This document shows positions 1 to 11,505 of a stretch of 64,000 nucleotides of DNA, piece by piece. Within the stretch, counting starts at the first letter, position 1. Every line of letters begins with the position of its first letter. The notes beneath the pieces were generated by a model that was given only the letters and a program-made list of their open reading frames with translations, was not told the origin of the DNA and searched no databases. Location: contig CAIIXF020000002.1 of the NCBI GenBank assembly GCA_903813345.2, positions 21,960,455 to 22,024,454 on the forward strand, in the 5' to 3' direction. The position numbers and the translations under genes were made by a program. The DNA is from Owenia fusiformis. Its lineage: Eukaryota; Annelida; Polychaeta; Sabellida; Oweniidae.

Positions 1-1449
1 GATTTTACATTTGTAAGTCTTATGCTGCTTATGAATCTTCGAATCTTTTTCATGCTTGAAAGATGATCTGTCCCCTGTGTGATTTCTTGCATGTTTGTCT
101 AAGGTATCTTTTCTCGTAAAAGATTTGTCACAAATTGTACATGAAAATGGACTTTCTCCAGTGTGGATCCGTTCATGTTTTCTGAGATTATCCCGCCTGG
201 TAAAACATTTGCTGCATATTTTACATTTAAATGTATCATCACCAGTGTGAATCTTTTCATGGGATTTAAAACTATCTTTCCTTGTGAAGCACTTTCCGCA
301 GAATTCACATTTAAAAGTGTCAATTTCAGTATGTATTTTTGTATGATTTTTCAAATTGTCTTTCCGAGTAAATGTCTTTTCACAATGTGCACATTCGAAA
401 GGTTTCTCCTCGTAAAAACATTTCCCACAGTGTGAACACAGAAAACAATTATCTTCGGAGGAAATTATTCCACATAAAGCTTTTATATGTTGATCAGCCC
501 GGCGTTTGTCACAATATTCACATTTCTCTGTATGTCTTCTTTTTTCATGTATTTTTAATGCACTTTGTTTGGTGTATGATCTTTCACAGTGTTGGCATTG
601 ATGGGGTTTTCCAGTATGGAGCAATTTGTGCTGCTTTAAGGTACTTTTAGATGTGAAACATTTATGGCAAAAATCACATTCAAAGGGTCTGTTTCCAGTA
701 TGGATTCTCTCATGTTCAATTAAACTGTGTTTCTTAGTATAAGTCTTATCACAGTATTTACATTCCAAACGTAAGATTCTTAGATGTGTATGTTTCTCAT
801 GGACCTTCAAATAGCTCTCAGTCGTAAAACATTTTTTGCAACGTTCACATTTAAATTTCTTTTCATCTGTATGAATCTTTTCATGTGTTTTCATACTTTC
901 TTTTCTTGTAAAACTTTTGTCACAAATTTTACACCTAAAAGGTGTATCCCCAGTGTGTGTTAATTCATGATATTTCAGAAGGTCTTTCCTTGCAAAGCAC
1001 TTTCTGCAGAACAAACACTGGAAAGGAGTTTCTCCAGTATGGATTCTTTGGTGACTTTTCAAATTGCCTTTCTTAGTGAAGCATTTTTCACATGTGGCAC
1101 ATTTAAAAGTGGTGTCGCCAGTATGGATCCTCTCATGATTCACCAGCAAAAACTTCTGTGTAAAACATTTTGTACAGTAATTACACTGAAATGACTTATT
1201 AGCAATTGTTGATTTTTCTTCACTTGGAGATTCATTGTGGTCAGTCCTATATGGGGGGTAAACTCTCTGTACAAGGGGGTTCTCAATGTCATACTTTTCC
1301 ATTGTTCTCTCGTCGAATCCTGTATCTGATTTGGTTCTACAAGTTTCAAAAGATTTTATGAATTCTTGTTTGAAAGGTTCAGTTGCATAGTTGCATTCAC
1401 CATCATTATTATCCACTCCATCTTTCACTGATTCATCATCATCAGACAT
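1..1449 (-). CDS. C2H2 zinc-finger protein, N-terminal 483 codons (cut by window edge)
   Basis: One uninterrupted minus-strand frame runs from an ATG at 1449-1447 (protein begins MSDDDESVKD) to the window edge. The first ~85 residues are acidic and low in hydrophobics, with no KRAB, BTB or SCAN domain that I recognise. Then come 12 intact Cys2-His2 fingers in two blocks of eight and four (for example FKC..C.KCFTKKGNLKSHQRIHTGE), joined by TGE/TGD-type linkers. Between the blocks are two broken fingers: one keeps CEYC but loses the His pair, the other has CSHC followed directly by the next finger. By family knowledge this is probably a nuclear sequence-specific DNA-binding regulator; its target cannot be inferred. 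The start is the first ATG that stays open, and the ATG at 1466-1464 is in another frame. An upstream 5' exon cannot be excluded, and the C-terminus lies outside the window. Confidence 0.9.
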   Translation of the reverse strand, partial: MSDDDESVKDGVDNNDGECNYATEPFKQEFIKSFETCRTKSDTGFDERTMEKYDIENPLVQRVYPPYRTDHNESPSEEKSTIANKSFQCNYCTKCFTQKFLLVNHERIHTGDTTFKCATCEKCFTKKGNLKSHQRIHTGETPFQCLFCRKCFARKDLLKYHELTHTGDTPFRCKICDKSFTRKESMKTHEKIHTDEKKFKCERCKKCFTTESYLKVHEKHTHLRILRLECKYCDKTYTKKHSLIEHERIHTGNRPFECDFCHKCFTSKSTLKQHKLLHTGKPHQCQHCERSYTKQSALKIHEKRRHTEKCEYCDKRRADQHIKALCGIISSEDNCFLCSHCGKCFYEEKPFECAHCEKTFTRKDNLKNHTKIHTEIDTFKCEFCGKCFTRKDSFKSHEKIHTGDDTFKCKICSKCFTRRDNLRKHERIHTGESPFSCTICDKSFTRKDTLDKHARNHTGDRSSFKHEKDSKIHKQHKTYKCKI

Positions 1450-1654
1450 GTCAATGTTGCCATGGTAACTAATATTCATTGTCCAATGGTTTATTTTCTT
1501 ATAAATAGTTCAATGTTCAGTGTCTCCTGACTGTGTAGTAGCTTGCCATGAACAATTAAATATCACAAAGGGTTTCAATGCCATGACCCCCTGGGTTTGT
1601 TTAATGCCACGTAATGCTACCATGTTAATATCCACCCAGGGTTAGTCACTTGCC

Positions 1655-2160
1655 ATGAACAGTTTAACTGTTAAGTGTACTCACAGGGTTCATTACTTGC
1701 AACAGTCTATCTGTTCAATATCCCCAACGCATTTGTTACTTGCAATAAATTGTTCAACTGTTCAATATCCTCACAGGGTTCATTACTTGAAACAAATAGT
1801 CTATCTGTTCAATATCCTCACAGGGTTTGTTACTTGCCATGAACTGTTTAACTGTTCAATATCCTCAGAGGGTTCATTTTTACAACAAATAGTCTAACTG
1901 TTCAATCTCCTCACAGGGTTTGCTACTTGCCATGAACTGTTTAACTGTTCAATATCCTCAGACTGTTCATTTTTACAACAAATAGTCTATCTGTCCAATA
2001 TCCCCACAGGGTTTGTTACTTGTCATAAATTGTTCAACTGTTTAATATCCTCACAGGGTTCATTACTTGCAACAAATAGTCTATTTGTTCAATATCCCCA
2101 CAGGGTTAGTTACTTGCCATTATTTTGTTCAACTGTTCAATATCCTCATAGGGTTAGATT
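1655..2160. repeat. Diverged ~52-bp minisatellite upstream of the zinc-finger gene
   Basis: About ten copies of a unit built on CTGTTCAATATCCTCACAGG followed by GTTCATTACTTGC. Alternate units differ (CCATGAACTGTTTAA versus AACAAATAGTCTAT), which gives a dimeric ~105-bp higher-order period. Short open frames across it are repeat artefacts. Confidence 0.85.
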
Positions 2161-2313
2161 TCCACTTGGTATGATCTGGAAATACACCAAGAGTCATAGT
2201 TTATCTATTTGCTTCCCATGTACTGATTATGTCTGGAAAAAAAGATAGCGATAAATTACTTTTTCTCTGTAATCTAGTAAGACCTACATATAAACAGAGA
2301 CATATAAAAAGTA

Positions 2314-2450
2314 GTTATTCACCAGGAGGGATCTGATATGGGGAATATCACAAGGATGATATCGATATTTCCCAAGGGAACTCAGTGACCGAGGGAAATA
2401 TCAATATCATCCGAGGGATATTACCCATATCATCCCGACAGGTGAATAAC
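2314..2450. mobile_element. Palindromic foldback element (GTTATTCACC ends)
   Basis: GTTATTCACC at 2314-2323 is matched by GGTGAATAAC at 2441-2450. Nearly the whole 137 bp folds into one imperfect hairpin rich in GATATC and GGGAAATATC. There is no coding capacity. It is probably a small MITE. Confidence 0.65.
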
Positions 2451-4568
2451 AGCCTTGTACATGGTCAAGAGCATAAATTATTTTTTTGAAAAATGAAAAA
2501 TTTCGAAAAAATGAAAAATTTTAGATAAAACTAAAAATTTTGAAAAATATGTCTTTTTTGAAAAAATGAATTTTTGGGGGAAAATTGTAAAATTTATGAA
2601 TTTAACCAATGATATCAATATCATCCCTCATATCATTCCTCTAAACCTGATATCATTCCTGATATCGTCCATGTCCTAAATATGTGATTTATCATTTGCT
2701 TTTATATAGCTGATATTGCTCTGACCATGGGGTATAATGCTTTATGTGTCTCTGATATAAATCATTTTTCTAAATGAGCATGTAGAAATTAGTTCAATGT
2801 TACAATCAATTTAGATCATGTTTATGATACACAATAGTTGATCTGCAACAATTGAGACTTCAAACTACAAAATTGTCTTATCAGTCTGTTAACTTAACAT
2901 AATAATCTTGAAATATATGTTCTGGTTAAAATGAACATCCTTGTATATCTGTATATACACACTATTGTCTCAAAAGATATGACCAGCAAGGGCAGATACA
3001 GAGGGCAGGTCCATGATATAGGGGGATAAAGAGGATATTTTAAGAAGTCTGTAATACAAGGGGCGATCCATATACTCTGATAAAAATGCTCTCATTTTGT
3101 GATTTTTTTTTGTACTTAGGTTATGGTAGAGTGCATAATGAGGGCCCCATCTGGAAATTTTGGTCCTCATCAAATATTTATTTGCCTCTACTTATATCAC
3201 TCAGTACAATTTTTAGACATTCTGGTAACTTTTAATATCATTATCAAAGGATGGACTCTTAGTTGACCAAAATTCTGTTTGGCCCTATTACCTTCCCCTT
3301 GACCCATCTCTGAGAGAATGACTTTATTCATATCTAAAACTTGTCTGAACTAAAAATATCTGAACTGTTCTAATTATTGTACTTGTACTGTTTGAATAGA
3401 GAAATAAAAAAATTAAAAATTAAAAAAAAAATCTAAAACTTGTAACTTAAAATGCAAAACACTTGAATAAAGACAATCACATGCTTTTTATCTTGTCTCA
3501 AGTTTAATTTGAACCATTTTGAAAGGGCATTTGTATTTACGTCTGAGATGTGACTTTGGTTGACATCTCACTATCTTAAGATAACATGCAATTTCCTTTT
3601 AAAAGGCCCTTCAACTCTAACTCCAAACAACTTAATTTCTTCACTATAAATACCGAAGGTTTAGAAATAATGTGTCTTGTAAGTGAGAGGTAATATCCCA
3701 AAACTATAGAGGTGCGTGCAAACCTTAAAGTTTTCATAATGAGATTTATTCCCTTCCTACATTAGTATAGTATTCTTTCAAACAGTAATATTTACAGAAA
3801 ATGAGGTTTGGATCAAAGGTCTTCTGATGCTCATATATGGTATGCTTTTGAAATTCGGCATGTTCTAGAATTAGGAATAACAACTAAATAACCTCCTTGG
3901 CTCTCCTAAAAACCTCTATTCAATGTTATAACATAGCTTAACATATATGCTGAAGTAAATGACAATGATGGAACATCAACTTACTCAAATAAATATTTCA
4001 CAATCATGACAAAAGTAATCATAGAGTTAAGCTTAAAATGTCTAAGGAATGCAACAACTTTAGTGCATTGTATTCGTGATCTCGTAGTTTCATGTAAATG
4101 TACAAGGTGATAAAAATGGCAGAAATTGCAGGGTTGCCTTTTTTGGACAACCCTATACTTTCAACAATTTTTCATCATGTTTTACTGAATCCTGTATAAT
4201 AATGGGAAAATAAAAACACAATTTGTAAGCTTTGCTATTATTTTTTATTTAATAAAAAAAATCAAATTATTGCAACTGCACACACAAGCATATTAAACCT
4301 CAAGGTAGGGAAAATATAAATCTTATCTAGCAAAAATATTTAATAGTTCACACACTATAATATAATTAATCATAATAGACATAATTCAACATGTGAAAAT
4401 ATAACTGAAATTCATAACAGTAATTTCTAACGCCATAAATCTGGTATAAAAACTAAATCGCTAATTATTTCAAGTACAGTATACAATAAGACCTGTATGC
4501 AAATGGAATGCTATGACTGTATACTGTTGTTTCTATGGCAATAATAGTAAGCATTCTTTTCCTATTGC
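2451..4568. other. AT-rich intergenic DNA with no supported gene
   Basis: It holds A/T runs, GATATC-containing stretches (2605-2670) and a short hairpin around GGTTGCC...GGACAACC (4131-4155). The only open frames are short, lack family resemblance and sit in low-complexity sequence. Confidence 0.6.
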
Positions 4569-4861
4569 CAAGGAGGATTGGCTCCCAGAGTGCAACATCG
4601 ATATTCTGTGCCATATATGGTCATGTCATGATACAAAATTCGAATTTAGACAGCCGCCATTTTCTTCCCTTCAACATTTGGATCGTGAATTTTGGTTTTA
4701 TTTCCTAATGAAAAATTAAATAACTCACAAGAAATGAACGAGATATTGGTTCCAATCTTTTGAACTGTTTATTTTGAATTTATAGTCGGTGATAATAAAT
4801 AACGACATTTCAACATTTTCATTCAATATTGAGTTTCAATCCTGGGAGCCAATCCTCCTTG
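4569..4861. mobile_element. MITE with 20-bp perfect inverted repeats (GGATTGGCTCCCAG family, copy 1)
   Basis: CAAGGAGGATTGGCTCCCAG (4569-4588) is the exact reverse complement of 4842-4861. The interior is AT-rich and non-coding. The same terminal motif recurs at 9611-9745, which defines a family. Confidence 0.75.
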
Positions 4862-5011
4862 ACATATTGCCCAATATTTGAGCTCTAACTTTTCAATCCA
4901 TTTATATTGAACCCTTTCCATTGCAAACGGACCTAAACTATCATTAAACTATTAAACTATATAATTAGAACACTAATTTGGCAATGTTATTTCTTTTTGA
5001 AAGTCTGTTTA

Positions 5012-5169
5012 CAGTAAAACCTGTATATCTGAACCTGTATAAATGAACAAATTAATAAGCCTCAATTTTGCAATATCCCATTGAGTCCCTTGCTTAAGAA
5101 ACCTTGAATAAGAACACTTGCAATTCTGAACATTTTTCCCATACAGATAGTATTAGACAGGTTTTACTG
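5012..5169. mobile_element. pogo-like MITE, copy 1
   Basis: Ends are CAGTAAAACCTGT and ACAGGTTTTACTG, and TA dinucleotides flank both sides (5010-5011, 5170-5171). A CAGT terminus plus TA target duplication is the known pattern of pogo/Tigger-type Tc1-mariner elements. 158 bp, non-coding. Confidence 0.8.
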
Positions 5170-5568
5170 TATAACAATCAATATGTACATATACATGTTC
5201 TACAAAAAGCAGCAAAATGCAATTTTAAAGTAGATACCAAATTAAGAACAAAAATGAAAGTAAGTATATTATTTTAAGTAATATCAATTAAGTAATAAAA
5301 TATAAGTAAAATAGGTTGGTTCCTTAAGTTCTAAAATAAACCAAAAATCATAATAACCTTTTACCATCACCGACAATAGACTAAATTGGCACACTTATCC
5401 TGTAAACCAGGAAAAATATCCCTTTAAGATCTACTAGATGACAGTTTGCCTCTTTCTATACAAGGAATTATTTTGAAGCTTTGGTATTTACAAACATTAA
5501 GGTCTGTATCGAAATCTATTGATGATAAAATTGCAGGCTGGTATAATATTTTTAACTTGGCGTATACA

Positions 5569-5747
5569 CAGTTAAACCTGTATGAAGTGAACATCTATGG
5601 AACCATAGAAAAGTGTTCACTGTAGGTAGGTGTCCATTACAGGGAGGGGATTTTATACACGAGTTAATGTAAAATGTGTCTTGATGAGCTGGTCACTAAA
5701 CATAGGTGCTCACTAGAGAGAGGCATTCACTAAGACAGATTTTACTG
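5569..5747. mobile_element. pogo-like MITE, copy 2
   Basis: It begins CAGTTAAACCTGTATG, ends CAGATTTTACTG and is followed by TA. The interior (GTGAACA..., TGTTCACTG...) resembles the 8138 and 59784 copies. The 5' flank is CA rather than TA, so that duplication has decayed. It lies just downstream of the CTBS stop. Confidence 0.7.
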
Positions 5748-5840
5748 TACAGATAGAGTAATAGACTAAACATTTTTGAGTATTATTTCGATATGTAATC
5801 AATACTGAAATCAATTTGATAAGTTTTCTCAATTGTGGCA

Positions 5841-7016
5841 TCAGATATCTGGAATGTCATTTGAATCGTTTTCTTGTTTTCTGGGGGAGTAATTTGGCAA
5901 TGCTCCCCACATTTCCTTTCTCTGTTTTTCTCCTACGGGAGTAAGGGAGTAATCCAAAGCATCAGCATTCCACATCCCAACTCCATGCAAACCCAGCTGA
6001 TCAACAAAATCATACTTCAATGTTAGACTTCTGGGATTATCATACCATATTTGGTATGGGCTGCCATCAGTCGCGTGGTAGGTGAAATATGGTGATTTAG
6101 CGATGTCATCCCATAAAGGTGTCTTCGTTGTAGTGTTATACAACAAGAAGTCGCGAATGGTATCTTGATTGATCTCTCGACCTGCAGCATCACTGCAGTT
6201 TACATCACGGAAAGGTACTTTCTTAATATAGCATTTATTGCCTACCAATTTTTCACATGGGTAATGGTATCCGTACCAGGGTACGCCTAATACCAGTCGA
6301 CTTGGTTCGAGCGAGTATTTCTGGATATATTGCATAAGACCAAATTTGGTTGTATTGATAGCAGAATTAGCCCATGCTATGCACTCATACGGGATTTGAC
6401 TGCGCTCATCATATGACATCACAAACAGAAAGTCTGTATAAGTTGCAAGACCATTAATATCAAAGCACCTGCCATCGATACAGTAAGGAGCCCAAGGAAC
6501 ATCAAAAGTCACCTGGTAGTTTTGATTTAGGTGTTTCAGTCCATTATATAAACCCTTCATTAGTGCAGTGAGACCGTCTCTAGTCTTATCATCATCCTTT
6601 TCAATCGCATCCTCAAAGTCCACATTCACTCCATCTAAGTAATTATCTTGGATATACTTGATTTCTTTCTGTATCCAGGCCTCTCTTAGTACAGGTGATG
6701 TTAAATTTGATTTGGGAATATTTGCGATCGCAACGGCCCTAGCACCTTTAGAGTGAGCGTAACATAACAGCTCTGGGTTGTAATACCCTACCATAACTAC
6801 TGTGGTGACTTTATCCCAGTCATAGAGCTTCCAATTTGTTTTGGAAAGTGAGAAGATAAATACTTCTCGTCTTGGCACATCGGAAGGAGATCCCAAGTTG
6901 TTTATTGGTTGGCAGAACTTAGGGTCTGAACATGGGCATGGAGGTCTTGCTTCCCCCATTGTAAAACATCCAACAAAGACCATCAGAAAAATGTTCATAA
7001 TACTGTAGTGGCTCAT
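5841..7016 (-). CDS. CTBS: Di-N-acetylchitobiase (lysosomal GH18 glycosidase)
   Basis: A complete 391-residue frame; the mammalian enzyme is of similar length (about 385). Residues 1-23 form a hydrophobic secretion signal (NIFLMVFVGCFTMGEA), followed by the family's Cys-rich CPCSDPKFCQPI start. The GH18 catalytic motif DGVNVDFE lies at 128-135, with E135 the expected acid/base. QVTFDVPWAP, FLFVMSYDE, LGVPWYGY, FRDVNCSDAAGR, QIWYDNP and GVGMWNADALDYS are the barrel strands typical of chitobiase rather than of secreted chitinases. By family knowledge it trims reducing-end GlcNAc from chitobiose cores of glycoproteins in the lysosome. Several NxT/NxS sites are visible. The gene is a single exon here whereas vertebrate CTBS has several introns, so an ancient retrocopy or intron loss is possible. 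No chitin-binding domain is present. The frame has no lesions, so it is probably functional. Confidence 0.93.
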   Translation of the reverse strand: MSHYSIMNIFLMVFVGCFTMGEARPPCPCSDPKFCQPINNLGSPSDVPRREVFIFSLSKTNWKLYDWDKVTTVVMVGYYNPELLCYAHSKGARAVAIANIPKSNLTSPVLREAWIQKEIKYIQDNYLDGVNVDFEDAIEKDDDKTRDGLTALMKGLYNGLKHLNQNYQVTFDVPWAPYCIDGRCFDINGLATYTDFLFVMSYDERSQIPYECIAWANSAINTTKFGLMQYIQKYSLEPSRLVLGVPWYGYHYPCEKLVGNKCYIKKVPFRDVNCSDAAGREINQDTIRDFLLYNTTTKTPLWDDIAKSPYFTYHATDGSPYQIWYDNPRSLTLKYDFVDQLGLHGVGMWNADALDYSLTPVGEKQRKEMWGALPNYSPRKQENDSNDIPDI

Positions 7017-8137
7017 CTTGGAACTCTCTACGTATTGATTATTTGTAACTTTATTGTTAGTTCTACTTCTAATATTCCAATATATAACTTTTCTATTTTA
7101 TCCTGGTTGCCTGAAAAACAATTTGAATTTGATAGTAATGTAATGTTTTACATATATTTAATACCTATGCATTGAGATTTCATATGTATCATGATTATGG
7201 TACTGTGCAAATCTAAATGGAGTACTAGGAGAAGAGTAACAAACTTTAGAAAAAATCCTGGTATGATTAATGTAATGAAGGGGTTGAAAACTGTATAAAA
7301 CAAGTATAAAATACTGCATCATGACATGTGTCCTACCAATTTTCTTTGAATGAAATAAAATTTCATGAAGAATTCAGACAACATAACGTGCTATGGTTCA
7401 TGTTCATATGGTATGCAGGGTTCATGGGGGATAATCTGACTGACATGTATCTATAACATATTTTATCTTTGAAAATAACAGTTTCTACAAAGTACAAAAC
7501 ATTTAAGTTAATCTTGAAGTGGTAGCAAAAGTTGGAGCTTAAATTGTTAGTAGCATAATCTATACAAAACCCATCACCACAGTATATGTCTGGCCTGTCT
7601 GTGTCCTTTTAATCCATCTAAAAACGTTATCTGAATAACATGAGATAAAAAGCTGGAATTCTTGCTGAGTAGAAATATTAAGAAAATGGCTGTCAAAAAA
7701 ACATCTATCTTTTATATTTTACGCCCCCCCCCCCAACCCCCACAAAAAAGGAAAAGCAATTTTGTAAAATTAGTTGAACAACATTAACAAATCATATACA
7801 AATCATATACAATGTAAATTTTTAATCCCCTGTAACCCCCTTTTTGGGGCTAGCTTCAATTGTAGTGATGCAAACCCTAAAATTGCACCCCCTCCTTGAC
7901 AATTGCTGGCTAGACCCCTGTTGATCAATTATTCAATTTTCCATAAGAGTAGATGACAACTTGACCTATCTTTCAAGATTAGTACAAGCACCACCATTTG
8001 ACTTCACCGAATGGTGCCATCTTAATAAAATAGTGTATCATTCTCAAGAGGGTTCCTCTAAAACTATCACTGTCATGCCTGGAGAAGCTATTAACGCCCA
8101 TTCCTATCAATAATCATGGAAAGCAATCATTCATATA
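7017..8137. other. Upstream region of CTBS, no gene recognised
   Basis: AT-rich DNA with a C-homopolymer run near 7724-7733, a direct duplication of AATCATATAC at 7791-7811 and a poorly preserved C-rich repeat piece at 7825-7920. The CTBS promoter presumably lies next to 7017, but I see no dependable promoter motif. Confidence 0.5.
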
Positions 8138-8339
8138 CAGTAAAACCAACATGTAAGTGGAACACCTTTGCTACCTCTGAAAATGTTCCATTGAGAAATT
8201 TTGTATGTACAGACAGCTACAGATTCAATTAACATTTAGTTAATAGGCCATGAGACTGAAAGTGTTCTATATACAGAGGCGTTCCATTTACAGAGGTGTT
8301 CTTTTTACAGAGGTGTTCCACTTTACAGATTTTACTGTA
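8138..8339. mobile_element. pogo-like MITE, copy 3
   Basis: It starts CAGTAAAACCAACATG and ends CAGATTTTACTG, with TA on both sides (8136-8137, 8340-8341). The interior alternates GTGGAACACCTTTG and GAGGTGTTCCA motifs, which pair with each other. 202 bp, non-coding. Confidence 0.8.
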
Positions 8340-9054
8340 TCATTTACAAAACCTGTACTCATGTTTATAGTTACAGATATATTATATAGGCTGAATGATA
8401 GATCATGTATCTAGTCAAGCCTAAATATGGCGACCCCGGATCATGGCTTTGATATCATAGCTGGGGTAGAAGCAATGGAAACTTGCAGCTAACTAAACTG
8501 GGGAAAATAAATGTTGAATGTGCCATCACTAATGCCTAAACCTCTCCGCGATGATCATTTCATTATCATTAGCAAGATACATTAGGTCATAATTGAAAAA
8601 AAAACAGAACTATCATTACTAATGGTTGTACTGCAGTTGCATCATGTTTATCCCATACCATGATAATGGGCAACCTAAGAGGCTAACCAACCCTGCCTGT
8701 AAGGCTTCATTAGTATAAAAATCATGAAAACTTCTAAATGAGCACTGACGACATGCTTCCTTTTTTTGATCATATATAAATCAAGTACTAGAAAAATATA
8801 AATGTCTTGGTATCTTGAAAAAGTATATTGAATATGATTAAGCTCTGGGATATATATTCCACTGATATCAACTTTTCCACAGATTTGAAAACTCCTGCCA
8901 TTGTGACATGCATTCTTACATGATTTTATGACGTCACAAATTTTGAAATGATTAGTGCTTTGGCAAAAGACAAATATACACTGAATGTTGTTCTGAAATG
9001 CTTTATACAAGGTGAGCTATGGGATGATTTGACCTCAACTATGGGATAATTAGA

Positions 9055-9195
9055 ACATCCTATGATTTTTTTCGTGATATCATTTTAATCCACTCATTGA
9101 TTTCAATATCTGCACTCATTCGCTACGCTTACTCATCCAGATATTGATTTTAATTTGTGGATAAAAATGGTATCTCTCATAATCATAGGATATCC
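9055..9195. mobile_element. Foldback repeat with ATCCTATGATT ends
   Basis: CATCCTATGATT at the left pairs with AATCATAGGAT at the right, and inner TGATATCATTTTAATCCAC pairs with GTGGATAAAAATGGTATC. A diverged half of the same repeat is at 62640-62752, so this is a dispersed family. Confidence 0.6.
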
Positions 9196-9610
9196 TATAT
9201 ATTGATATCTGAGCACGGTTATGGGAAGTCCTCCGTATATTACTTATATTATTTGTCAGGTTACGCAGCTTCCATTCAAAATAAAAAATATGTATTTTTA
9301 AAATAAATTATTTGTCTAGTTTTCGTAAAACAAATACCCTGAGACACATAGGGCCTGTAGAAAACACTAAACAGAAAAATAAAAAAAATATTCATACAGT
9401 TGGGACAAAAAATAAAACTCAACCCTCAAAAGTTTTCACAATGAGCTAAATTCTAAGTTTCGTGTCTCAAACTCTCCCAAGCTGTAGAAAAATAATTCCC
9501 ATTCACTTTAAGTAGCACAATAAATGAATCCAAAGCTTCATACCTGCAAATGATGGATAAATCCCTACCACATCGAATGAGTGTTTTCATGAATCGCCAT
9601 GTTTGTGATC

Positions 9611-9745
9611 CAAAGAGGATTGACTCCCAGAATGCAACATCAGGTAACCTTATTTACTTGTGACAGATTTCAAAATGGCGGAACAGCATTTTGAAAGCTG
9701 ACACGTGTCATGTTGCATTCTGGGAGCCAACCCACATTGGCGACG
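9611..9745. mobile_element. MITE, GGATTGGCTCCCAG family, copy 2
   Basis: GAGGATTGACTCCCAGAATG at the left is mirrored by CATTCTGGGAGCCAACCC at the right, giving ~30-bp inverted repeats around a short spacer (CAAAATGGCGGAACAGC). It shares its termini with the 4569-4861 element but has a much shorter interior. Confidence 0.7.
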
Positions 9746-10181
9746 TAATCGGGCTCAAAAGTCACCTCAACATTTGAAGAGTCGGCATTAACATGTGAAT
9801 GTCCACTTTAAATTTTTAAGTTCTTATTTGTCATTATGGACACAAATTCCACTATATCTGGACTTACTAGGATGGAGAAAATAGAACACTGAATAAATTG
9901 AGGTAAGAATTTATTACATGTGCGACAGCATGTAATTTCCATAGCTTTTGTAATTCTTTATGTCCCCCACTGTACCTCCAAATCTGCTTTATTGGTCAGA
10001 TAATGCACCAAATCATAATGGTTGTTCAAAATAAAAATTTAAGGGGACGGAGCGCCTCATCTCGCGAGAATAAAGCGAATCACGCAAAGGCGGGTGATTT
10101 TTTCGACCAATCAAATAGCTTGAAATTTACCAAACCATTTCGTCCAGTGTTTCACACATGCGCAGTAGAACTTGTCAATTA

Positions 10182-10612
10182 CCCAAATGCGAGTAGGTAG
10201 TTACCAGTTTCACCACCAGGTGGCTGATTCGGGTCAATTAACATGGCAGGTATATGAGAAAGTTCCCTTAAACTTGAATATTATCAATTTAAGTGGCTCA
10301 ATTTTCATATAACCCTTATGTGTCTGATACTTATACTAATGAAAATATGTCCAGTAAAGCAAAATATTGTCTGTCCACTAAAAGTATAGATATTTCATTT
10401 TTTGTGATTTTATAGCATGGGCTCTATGGGGAATCTCCCCGAGCTAGAAGTCACATTTTAAAAGAAAATTAATTTTTCAAAGTTGATAAACACTTTTTAA
10501 AACCACATTTTTAGATGTAATTTTACATGTAGATTTCAAATATGATATTACTTTGACTAAATTTTTAATTTTTAATGACGTAAATCAAGATTATTTCTAC
10601 TCGCATCTGGGT
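10182..10612 (+). mobile_element. AGATGCGAGTAG-ended inverted-repeat element, copy 1
   Basis: The 5' end CCCAAATGCGAGTAGG pairs with the 3' end CTACTCGCATCTGGG. TTA flanks both ends, as would fit a 3-bp target duplication like that of PIF/Harbinger elements; this class assignment is only a suggestion. The interior (CCACCAGGTGGCTGATTCGG, GGGGAATCTCCCCGAGCTAG, TAATGACGTAAATCAAG) reappears inverted at 17164-17566. Confidence 0.7.
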
Positions 10613-11199
10613 TATTCAATGGCCTGGAGAAATTTTACTCACGAGAATTGATGATTACTGAACACATATAGGCATAAGAGGTGAGCGACCCAGTTATTTT
10701 TGCATATTAATGTTTCAAGAATAGCATGATATATTTGTACATTATGCTACGATTCTGGGGTTTCAATAACAGCCGGCGGCCGGCGAAAACGCCGCTTCAA
10801 ATCCCAGTTACGCCGGTTCAAATTTTGAGAAAAAAAATTAGAAAAAAATTGCCGGCTCAAATGATGAGAGATTTTGCTGACACATGAGACAAATCAATTT
10901 AGTTTGTCATGTCAAATGAAAGAATATAAATTAACCTACCTTGAGAAGGCAAAATGTAAGTATAATAGGCAGATAATCAGCAGTGTTTTAGAGAAACACT
11001 GAGATAATTATCTTACTGTAATTCGGCCACCATTTTTATTGACCTACTCTCAAACCAAAACATTATCAATTGAGACTAAATGAGTCAGTAGCAATGTCCT
11101 GCCACCCCTTTTGTTTCAATGGATACTATTATTACAGTTACACATATACTTGAAATAAACAGTATAAATCAATACAATTGATCTTCTTGGCATTATCTT
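10613..11199. other. Intergenic DNA with a short GC-rich patch
   Basis: Most is AT-rich and featureless. 10770-10860 contains CCGGCGGCCGGCG and repeated GCCGGTTCAAAT/GCCGGCTCAAAT motifs, unusual in base composition for this window. I cannot assign it. Confidence 0.45.
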
Positions 11200-11505
11200 A
11201 CATCATATTGAGGAAGCACAAAGGGCAACATTTGAAAAACACAAATTAATTAACAAGTAAAAAGTTAATTAAAAATCAAATTATGTATTGATCTGCTTAT
11301 TGAAATCAATTGCTCATATACTGTATACAATTTGCATTAAAGTGACAGGAAAATACTGATTTCAATATTTTACATCACAGTGAGGAAGCACAAGGGGCAA
11401 CATTTAAAAAACACATAAAGTAATGAACATGTCAAAGAGATCAATTGATCAAATATACAGTTTGCAATAAAGTGGCAGGAAAATATTGATTTTATGATTT
11501 TACAT
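11200..11505. repeat. Two-copy ~168-bp tandem duplication
   Basis: GAGGAAGCACAAAGGGCAAC (from ~11211) recurs as GAGGAAGCACAAGGGGCAAC (from ~11381), and AATTTGCATTAAAGTGACAG recurs as AGTTTGCAATAAAGTGGCAG. A short CG-rich run of GCGAGCGAAGTAGAACGCGA follows at 11575-11622. Confidence 0.7.

Noticed and set aside
1655-2160. CRISPR-like alternation of repeats and spacers
   Set aside because: The supposed spacers are themselves two repeated types, so it is a dimeric minisatellite.
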